Shown here: in pieces, positions 1 through 64,000 of the stretch | Layout: each line of letters opens with the position of its first letter | Numbering within the stretch: position 1 is the first letter of the stretch | Origin: Amorphochlora amoebiformis | Taxonomy: Eukaryota > Cercozoa > Chlorarachniophyceae | Direction: 5' to 3' | Assembly: GCA_054601695.1 (NCBI GenBank) | Contig: BAAHQB010000064.1 | Location: 310,001 to 374,000 of the forward strand | DNA length: 64,000 nt | The notes under the pieces: generated by a model | Database searches by the model: none | What the model was told of the DNA's origin: nothing | Seen by the model: the letters and a program-made list of their open reading frames with translations, nothing else | Position numbers and translations under genes: made by a program

Positions 1-32
1 TATATATATATATTATTTGAATATATAAATAA

Positions 33-76
<44 letters not shown>

Positions 77-285
77 ACGTATAGATTTTATATGCATAAT
101 ATGAACAGATATAAATAGATTTCTGTTACAACGTATGTTAATTATATATATACATATGTGTGTATTATATCATCTATATATGTATATGTATATATATATG
201 TGTGTGTATATATTTAATATACATACATACATATGTACATATACATATATATATATATATATGATATATATATATATATCCATAT

Positions 286-319
<34 letters not shown>

Positions 320-338
320 CTATATATGTTCATACACG

Positions 339-391
<53 letters not shown>

Positions 392-465
392 TATACACCT
401 TATACATATATGGATGATATATAATTAATATACATATTGTAACAGAAATCTATTTATATCTGTTC

Positions 466-512
<47 letters not shown>

Positions 513-564
513 TACAATCTGTAAACATTATGAAGCATAACTGAAATATTTCTACAAAGGTTAC

Positions 565-1185
565 CTCGTTGCCAAGGACTATTGGGAGGCCGACCAGGCG
601 TCTGAGTGGTTTATAGTCAGTCTTCTGTGTTGTATATTACAATATTCATACATTATCAAACTCATCCGCGAAGCCATACACTTTCATTTTCACAAAAAAC
701 ATGACAACGTCCAAACACGACCTTCCATACCTTAAATACCGCCTGCGACGGAGCCACACTCTCTTCATCGTCGTCATCATCAAGAATATTTAAAACGCTG
801 TTCATCACCCTCTGCATCCCATCTTCCTGTCCGGCCCGATCCCCCGCCACCCCAGCGCCAGCCCCTCCTTCCGCCGGCTTCACTTTTGGCGCGCCCCCGC
901 CGGACCGCGTCACTTCTCTCTCCGCCTGCTGCATCAAGCTTTGAGCAGCCTTGGAATTTCCCACCAGGTCTAATGAAAATAAATTATGGTCACATCTCTC
1001 TGTGCTTCGCCCAAATTCTCGAACGGGAGGTTTGGGTCTGAAGGGCGTTTTCGCGCAATTCTTGCCAAAAAAAGGGGGGAGGAAAAGAAACCGAAATCAT
1101 CAGCCGTTTGGTCCCAGCCTTCTGCAAAGGTCTCATCATTTAAGTCGTCGTCGGATTCCTCTTCTCCCCGCCCTTTCGCTTCCAT
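565..1185 (-). CDS. 5' part of an acidic-N-terminus gene (three exons seen)
   Basis: Minus-strand ATG at 1185 in a good context (gccaggccATGG). Exon 1 is 994-1185 (64 codons) with a very acidic start containing SDDDLNDETFAEGWD. A 44-nt GT-AG intron (950-993) leads in phase 0 to exon 2 at 731-949 (73 codons: QSLMQQAEREV, an Ala/Gly/Pro stretch, then ILDDDDDEESVAPSQAVFK), with donor AAG|GTATGG. A 37-nt exon at 565-601 (TPGRPPNSPWQR) has good AG and GT flanks. The gene then runs into (TA)n and no stop is seen. The LNDETF plus acidic context is loosely like the N-terminus of Pat1/PATL1 mRNA-decapping factors, but this is only a weak resemblance. An alternative acceptor at 970 would need a non-GT donor. 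Confidence 0.55.
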
Positions 1186-1990
1186 GGCCTGGCAAGAATG
1201 GGTTTGCGTCCCACGGGCTCTGTGCGAGATTTTCTCTCCTTGATCTTTCTTTATTTAATTTATCGTTTACAGTAATCCCGGTAATCTCCGGTTTTCCTTA
1301 ATCCCCGCCGGGCCCTGGGGTCCCAAATTCAGGCTGTCGGGTGCTGAGTCCGCCCATGTCCAAGAAAACTGGAAGCGTCAAAAATAGATATTCGAACCGT
1401 CGGCCTCACCTACTCGCTGAACTCAGGCCCCAGCGGCTCGGCGACTCATAGCCTGAGCTAGTGATAACCATCGGCAACCCCGATACTATCATACTACCCA
1501 GGAATCCCGGTTTATCCACACGTGTACACCACGTGTACTTAATATGACGAATTTACAAAAGATGTATTTGATCATGTCACCGCATGAGCAATCGACCCGC
1601 AGTGGTCCCGCACGTGGTTACGAGGTAACGCTACAGGCGGCCTTTAGGAGCCTACGCTGGTCCTGAACCGCCCAGGTTAGCTGTCCAATTAGAAGGTAGG
1701 CGTGTGTAGACCCGTGCAACCCGGTGCGTTGACTAGTCTGAGTAACTCCAAGTACCAATAGTAGCTAGAGAGTACCAGAGAATAGGCTAGTATATTATGA
1801 TTGAAACACTCCCAGTCAGATTCTAAGTTCAGAATTTCCAGTATAATTACTAGAATCTAGAGAATTATAATATTATATACACTAGATACAACATGTATAT
1901 TGTAAATGTAACGGTAGGCTCTCTAGAGAGTCTAGATAGTCACTTAGTATATTTTGCTCATGATCTTGATTAATTAAAATATCTGCAGCT
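1186..1990. other. non-coding stretch rich in CTAG/TAGA words
   Basis: No supported gene. After normal-composition DNA, 1700-1960 is dense in ctag, tctaga and agta words. The same texture recurs at 30470-30620 and 32940-33440. A tRNA-like A box and B box on the minus strand near 1380-1470 do not fold into a tRNA. Confidence 0.4.
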
Positions 1991-2025
1991 GGAAGCATGG
2001 CAAGAAATTGAACGATGTGTAATTG

Positions 2026-2078
<53 letters not shown>

Positions 2079-2256
2079 TATATATAGAATTCAATTAATT
2101 ATTTTAACTAATTAATTTTAAATCCCAATATTATCTACAAAGCAATTGTAAATTTAAACTTGAATACGAATCCAATGTACGAATCCAATGAACATTGTAT
2201 GCATGCCAAGTTAGATCTAGAAGATACAGCGTGTTTAATCTGTCAAGTTTCGGTGT

Positions 2257-2902
2257 TCATGGATCATTCTCTATTCTTTTCTTGCCTTCCACACGAATTT
2301 CGTCGTAAAGAGTTTGCTCTGTTGTGTAATACGTGGCTGCAAAGACGCCCACTGAATCATTAAAATCACCATCAGCTTTAAGTTGAACCGTGAACGCAAG
2401 TGACATAATTTGTTTTACTGACTGGTTCCAAGCATGAGTTTGAGCCTCCAGTTTTTGATATTCTTGTAGAAGTTAATTCCCACCAATGGAGCTGATTATC
2501 ATACAGTTGCAAAGCATCCTTATTATGCCTCGCATTCAGCTGCACGTGAGCACCTAGGTTCGGTAACATTTGTAGGCAGATGTAGATTTGGGTTTACGGA
2601 CGACATACCCGCGTACTCCAATGCGCAATGTAGAGTTCCAATACCGAGAATACTTTTCACACCTGTAATATGAAAAATACCAGTTTGAGGTTTCATGGGA
2701 TCAATTATTGGACAGAATGGCTCATTCGTTGACTGGGTTCCGGGTTGGAAGGGGATTCGACACACCTCCTCTGAAACCAGCTTCTTGTGCTTTTTTCACC
2801 ACATCGGATCTACGGGCGCTGTATTTCAGAAATAAGAGTTAGAGATCAAGTCAATGGCAGAATTGACTAGTAAGTACACGGTCACCTTGCGGGGTCGGTC
2901 AT
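2257..2902 (-). CDS. complete four-exon gene, 109-residue protein of unknown function
   Basis: Exons on the minus strand: 2886-2902 (ATG start, MTDPA), 2766-2818, 2609-2662 and 2257-2462 (TGA stop at 2257-2259). Introns of 67, 103 and 146 nt are all GT-AG. Phases match at every junction (2, 1, 1). Intron 1 has a CTAAC branch-like site (tctaactcttatttctg) and intron 3 has ATTAAC. Joined, the protein begins MTDPASARRSDVVKKAQEAG, has a weakly hydrophobic segment SILGIGTLHCALEYA, a helical stretch EYQKLEAQTHAWNQSVKQIM, then LAFTVQLKADGDFND and a tyrosine-rich tail ending KRIENDP. A helical hairpin is possible but there is no clear membrane protein signature. I do not recognise the family. It is divergent with the gene starting at 3018. 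Confidence 0.75.
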
Positions 2903-3017
2903 TTGGGCGGATGTCACTCAAAATTGTCACGCAAACCCGACACGTGCCAATAGAGTCAGGCGCCGGTCAGGCCCAGACTCCCAGTATCTCGATTCGGGTT
3001 TCGACCCCTCGGTTCTC
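2903..3017. promoter_or_regulatory. 115-bp divergent intergenic region, probable bidirectional promoter
   Basis: The two predicted start codons (minus at 2902, plus at 3018) face away from each other across 115 bp of non-repetitive sequence with no TATA box. Promoter function is inferred from position only. Confidence 0.4.
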
Positions 3018-30337
<27,320 letters not shown>

Positions 30338-30790
30338 GTAGAGAGAGATTCTTGAGAATCTAAACGGATGATCGACAGAGGTATTGGCGTATCCTTAGTC
30401 AGTGGCAGCAGGAGATGAAATAATAGAAATATTTCGACATTTTTTCGGCTAGTATGTAATCTGGATATAATAGAGAATCTAGATAATTCGCAATTGTCTA
30501 GATTGTCTAGAATATGTGGATATCTACTAGATTCAGTCGGACACCCTAGACACTCTCAGACTCTAGAGACTCTAGATCTTATAGGTCTAAATCTAGTCTC
30601 TAGGTCTAGCTAGTAGTGCGTGGCCTTGGAAATGTGTTAATTTTTAGCAAAGTCTATGTCGTAGAAATAACAATCAGTAGAATAACTGAGTCGTAGTCTG
30701 TGCAGCGTGTTGACAGAGGTTCACCGTTGATCACCTTGAAATCTTGTCATGTCGACATGAATATTGCGGCTTACATGTCGTCCTCTTGGA
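30338..30790. other. non-coding, partly CTAG-rich
   Basis: No supported gene. 30470-30620 is dense in ctaga/tctag words. 30720-30790 is a ~70% diverged partner of 32370-32442. Confidence 0.4.
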
Positions 30791-31286
30791 ATCTATCAGC
30801 TGGGCTCACGTCCAGCTGGGGTATCCTATGCCGAATTATTATCTAGCCTAATCTATCCTAAGACTATTAAGCAACTATGACTTATGCCCGACGTGTGCCT
30901 TTATCCTTGGGCTAATCCCCGGGGAAGAGAGTTTTACACGCTTTTAGGTCTTGTCAGTTTCATGGATCGATGCCCAGTCCCATTCGACAGCCTTCGGTGA
31001 TCAGTCGGCCGCTGCCTCCATCGGGGAGCTCGATATTTCCAAACTTGGTCTTGGGAGTAATGAGTAGTGCCTTGTGCTCTGTTACTTAACTTACATCATA
31101 GTTATTCGCTAGCACATATGTATATATATATATATATATATACATACCGACATCATTCACGTATAGTACCATTATATAGCAACTTATACATATATATATA
31201 TAATCGTACACGTGAACGTGTATGTCGTACATGTAATAACATGCATAGCACTCATTGGTACTCAACCTTTGTTTTTTATTCCAACG
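30791..31286. repeat. exact direct duplication, copy 1
   Basis: About 496 bp apparently identical, including (TA)n lengths, to 32443-32938 (offset 1652). Confidence 0.95.
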
Positions 31287-31707
31287 CACCCCCTACGGCG
31301 CAAACGTCGGAAAGGGAAGAAGAACAAAGGAGAAATTGCAGATAAAAAGTATTGGCAAAGTAATACAAAATCAAACGGAGAGAGAGTTGCAAAACATGGG
31401 AAAACATAATCACATATATGCGAATTAAGAAAACCATAGATGCAGACTGTCATTTTAAAAAATATTGAATTGAGATATGTGATAAGTTCTACACCTCAAA
31501 ATCTCTGTAAATATTCCCCCAACTCTATCCACCCCCCAACTGTCAATATAGAAGAAAAGGAGTGAACTCAGAAAAAAGACGGAGGAAAAAGTAAGAGACA
31601 TTGTAGTCATATATAAATAAAAACAAAAATTAAGATAAAATATAAGCTGAAAATAAGATCCTGTGCACTATAAAAATTACTCGTGTGTGCGCTGTGTCGA
31701 CGATTAA

Positions 31708-31930
31708 TTCGTTCTCGACGCGCTCGAAGAGTTGAAACGAGTGCAGTTTCTTGAAAAAAATGCTTATACCCATCTCCACTTGTTCGCTATTGCGACAGAT
31801 GATGTTGAGGAGATTCGAGGAACTTCGTGTGTCCAGGATGTTTCTTGATAAGTGTGACCATGATGTCGGGTATGTCTTCAAGCCATTGAAGTTTTCTTGG
31901 TTCCACCAACGTTGATAATATACTCGATCC
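31708..31930 (+). pseudogene. possible decayed NACHT/STAND-like fragment
   Basis: 31708-31848 reads FVLDALEELKRVQFLEKNAY then THLHLFAIATDDVEEIR, like the Walker B (hhLDALDE) and sensor segments of NACHT domains. A one-base shift then gives LDKCDHDVGYV, like the following D-I-x-x-Y-V element. There is a stop on either side of the first frame and no upstream P-loop. The minus strand also has open frames here, so the strand is not certain. Confidence 0.35.
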
Positions 31931-31977
31931 ACGTCCAGTTGTCACTTTGAAATTCGCGAGACGATTGTTCACTTCCA

Positions 31978-32274
31978 GTGATCGCGCGAGTGACGGACAG
32001 AAATATTGAGATCACGTTGAAGGCAGATTGGAAATCATATCCCCAAGCTTCAGCGACGAAAAAGGTCATATTTCCCCCTTCAATCTGGACTTCATACTTC
32101 TTTCCGATCCGGAACTTCAGATTTTCCCGTCCAATCCTCAACTTCAGATCCGCCCCTTCCAAGCCTGGCCTCAAGGCCGAAGAGAAAGGCTCCCCTCAGG
32201 GGGCCGGGGCGGCGCGTGGAGATTCCGATCTTCGCAGAAGGCGACATAGCGACATCCAGAAGGCGACATGGTGA
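31978..32274 (+). CDS. possible exon(s), strand and frame ambiguous
   Basis: GC-richer block open in several frames on both strands. On the plus strand there is an acceptor (ccccaagcttcag, exon from 32060) and an excellent donor CATG|GTGAGTACG at 32274. Minus-strand frames also have splice-like signals. I cannot choose. Confidence 0.3.
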   Translation: MIARVTDRNIEITLKADWKSYPQASATKKVIFPPSIWTSYFFPIRNFRFSRPILNFRSAPSKPGLKAEEKGSPQGAGAARGDSDLRRRRHSDIQKATW

Positions 32275-32442
32275 GTACGAACGCCAGTTCGTGGCTCTTG
32301 CTCATAACCCGCAGTAATAAGGATCAGCTTGAATAGCTTTGCCGAAGTTTGTGAGGATTATTGATGGCGGCTTGCCGTTTGTCACCTTCAAATCATGTCA
32401 TTTTGACATGGAGGTTGTATTTCACATGCCGGCCTCGTTGAA

Positions 32443-32938
32443 ATCTATCAGCTGGGCTCACGTCCAGCTGGGGTATCCTATGCCGAATTATTATCTAGCC
32501 TAATCTATCCTAAGACTATTAAGCAACTATGACTTATGCCCGACGTGTGCCTTTATCCTTGGGCTAATCCCCGGGGAAGAGAGTTTTACACGCTTTTAGG
32601 TCTTGTCAGTTTCATGGATCGATGCCCAGTCCCATTCGACAGCCTTCGGTGATCAGTCGGCCGCTGCCTCCATCGGGGAGCTCGATATTTCCAAACTTGG
32701 TCTTGGGAGTAATGAGTAGTGCCTTGTGCTCTGTTACTTAACTTACATCATAGTTATTCGCTAGCACATATGTATATATATATATATATATATACATACC
32801 GACATCATTCACGTATAGTACCATTATATAGCAACTTATACATATATATATATAATCGTACACGTGAACGTGTATGTCGTACATGTAATAACATGCATAG
32901 CACTCATTGGTACTCAACCTTTGTTTTTTATTCCAACG
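32443..32938. repeat. exact direct duplication, copy 2
   Basis: Partner of 30791-31286. Identity stops sharply after ttccaacg on the right. On the left it fades into ~70% similarity. Confidence 0.95.
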
Positions 32939-32996
32939 TATGTATTTACTAGATTTAGTGTCTCTATCTCTATCTACTATATATATCTAGATATGA

Positions 32997-33027
<31 letters not shown>

Positions 33028-33584
33028 CTAGTTATCTCTAGATTTTTATAATATATCTACTACATCTCTAGACTAGCTCTAGTAGCTAGAGTACATATGT
33101 GATCGATCTACTGATCTATTCTATAATTATATTTCTAGTAATGTAATAACTAGTATTGTTATACTCACTACTGGACTACTAGTAGTAGCACTAGTATCAG
33201 CTATCTAGAGCTATACTAGTATAGACTAGATCTAGTAGATAGAAGGTATCCAGAGTCACATGATAGAAGTACCCGTACGGTGTAGACGGTACCTACTATA
33301 CTGTAGTATCATAATGTAGTAGTATCATTGCTAGTAGAATTACGTACGTACACAGTCTAGACAGTAGGTCCAGCAGATGATCAGTTATCATAAGGTTTTG
33401 ATCACTGGTTTCAATTGATCTAGAAGATTCCTCTAGACCTGTGATATCTCGGATAATAAAGTTAAAAAAATGTATATTACTAAAAAATAATTGACTAACT
33501 ATTTTTCTAGGTTAGAACCAGTACAAGCATGACAATCATCACCGATGCACAACAGCCATCACTATAAACTAGATAAACTATACA
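32939..33584. other. non-coding CTAG-rich tract
   Basis: Dense ctag, tagta and tcta words (32940-33440) interrupted by (TA)n; no supported gene. Confidence 0.4.
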
Positions 33585-62121
<28,537 letters not shown>

Positions 62122-62297
62122 CTGATGTGAATATATATGCCTTTATGTCCACGTGGAGGTATTTAGATATGTTCATATATATACTAACTCTATTTTGTTT
62201 TATATGTGTATATGTATGTATATGTAGATATATGTATAAAACATATATATATATATATATAGATAGATATATGCAAATACAAACACATATGCAAAAT

Positions 62298-62333
<36 letters not shown>

Positions 62334-62423
62334 ATATATGTCTGGCAAGTGCAATAGCAGACTTTGCATCTTGATATAAATGCTGTCTTTAAATATATGT
62401 ATATATATTATATATATATATAT

Positions 62424-62459
<36 letters not shown>

Positions 62460-62565
62460 CTGTACATATATATGTGTATATGTGTGTATATATGCATATA
62501 TAGGTATGTATATTATATATATAAATACATTTCGATAGGTATATACATATATATATATATATATT

Positions 62566-62597
<32 letters not shown>

Positions 62598-62599
62598 AC

Positions 62600-62756
62600 A
62601 TATTATATTATGTAGATACCAACCTAGCGATGTTACTCGGGAGAGGTTCTACGGCATTATATATACATATATATACATATATATATATATTATATAACAT
62701 ATTATATTATGGAGATACCAACCTAGCGATGTTACTCGGGAGAGGTTCTACGGCAT

Positions 62757-62791
<35 letters not shown>

Positions 62792-62868
62792 TATATATAT
62801 ATTATATAACATATTATATTATGGAGATACCAACCTAGCGATGTTACTCGGGAGAGGTTCTACGGCAT

Positions 62869-62908
<40 letters not shown>

Positions 62909-63090
62909 AACATATTATATTATGTAGATACCAACCTAGCGATGTTACTCGGGAGAAGTTCTACGGCATCCGGCCCGCTAGATAAAGTCGATATCTCGCT
63001 CTATATTATATATATATATATATACATATCTATGTTCTACATATATATATTTAAGTTCTACGGCATCTGACCCGCTAGATAAAGTCAATA

Positions 63091-63144
<54 letters not shown>

Positions 63145-63277
63145 CATATCTATGTTATACATATATATAAGTTCTACGGCATCCGGTCCGCTAGATAAAG
63201 TCGATATCTCGCTCTATATTATATATACATGTAAATATACATATATATATATATATATACGTATCTACATATCTATG

Positions 63278-63315
<38 letters not shown>

Positions 63316-63440
63316 TTGTATATGCATATATGTATTTTTATTCATATAGATGTATAATATATACGTATATATATATATATGTATATTTGTGATTACGAAC
63401 TAATTAATACGGCATCTGGCCCGCTATTTAAACTCGACAT
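62600..63440. repeat. tandem copies of two short islands separated by (TA)n
   Basis: gataccaacctagcgatgtt then actcgggagaggttctacgg occurs four times (about 62617, 62715, 62824, 62926). ttctacggcatccggcccgc then tagataaagtcgatatctcg occurs about four times (62958, 63054, 63170, 63408). They look like duplicated exon halves, but no full exon is identified. Confidence 0.85.
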
Positions 63441-63459
63441 CTCGCTCTTTATTATGCGT

Positions 63460-63513
<54 letters not shown>

Positions 63514-63576
63514 ATAAATATAGCATATACTATATATATGAATATATAAAACCTATTTATATATATACATACACAA

Positions 63577-63612
<36 letters not shown>

Positions 63613-64000
63613 CGTATGTATGTATAAATATATGTAAAGAAAAATACAATGTGAATGTATACAATGGCAAAATAAACGCGTATTCGTACGATGTACATGT
63701 GCATTTATGAACTATGTCTACTTACCTTGTGAATATTTATGTTTTATATTGTGTAGTATAAATAAATAAATATATATATATATATACATTATATATATAT
63801 ATATATGTATATATATCTATATATATATATATATATATATATATCATACGTACATATCATACCTGTTTCCACTCTCTAATATCCGTCACCTATATATATA
63901 TATATAAATATATACATATATATATATATATATATAATATGTATATATACATGCAAATAAACACAAACACACATGCGGTATATATGTATATATCCGAATA

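Noticed and set aside
135-428. Long open frames rich in Tyr/Ile across (TA)n tracts, here and throughout
   Set aside because: (TA)n has no stop in two frames; these are translations of microsatellite with no codon structure.
1380-1470. Minus-strand tRNA-like A box, B box and T-run
   Set aside because: Acceptor and T stems do not pair; not a tRNA gene.

Overview
The window is nuclear DNA of a eukaryote with TTAGGG-type telomere repeats. Most of it is (TA)n microsatellite, with blocks of CT-, GC- and telomere-type repeat. Nearly all long open frames are translations of these repeats and are not genes. The real coding sequence sits in short islands of 20-140 nt, usually bounded by an AG on one side and a GT on the other, whose reading frames join across introns. 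I followed these by hand; nothing was searched against a database. The species is not identifiable. A unicellular opisthokont or other intron-rich protist would fit, but that is inference.

Layout. (1) 0.5-1.2 kb, minus strand: the start of an acidic-N-terminus gene. (2) 2.26-2.90 kb, minus: a complete four-exon gene for a 109-residue protein. (3) From 3.0 kb to about 29-30 kb, plus: one gene shredded into about 36 mini-exons. Joined, they read DEP domain, proline/serine-rich linker, Dbl-homology (RhoGEF) domain, then a PH domain. (4) 30-33.5 kb: a more normal-composition region with an exact ~497-bp direct duplication, CTAG-rich tracts and a decayed NACHT-like fragment. (5) From 62.1 kb down to 33.6 kb, minus: a second shredded gene of about 40 mini-exons encoding a STAND/AAA-type NTPase (P-loop SGKT, Walker [13 protein letters not shown] sensor, GNPLFL motif) followed by a long unrecognised C-terminal part. 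The two large genes converge on region 4. A U2 snRNA-like sequence (49,761-49,829, minus) lies inside an intron of the NTPase gene.

Two features recur. First, many mini-exons are accompanied by 1-6 partial tandem copies that carry half of the exon plus its own splice site and are separated by (TA)n. Second, interstitial telomere arrays abut splice junctions: CCCTAAC arrays precede exon starts and GTTAGGG arrays follow exon ends, so the repeat itself supplies branch-site-like CTAAC and 5' GT. In the notes, phase is the number of bases of a split codon already present in the upstream exon.
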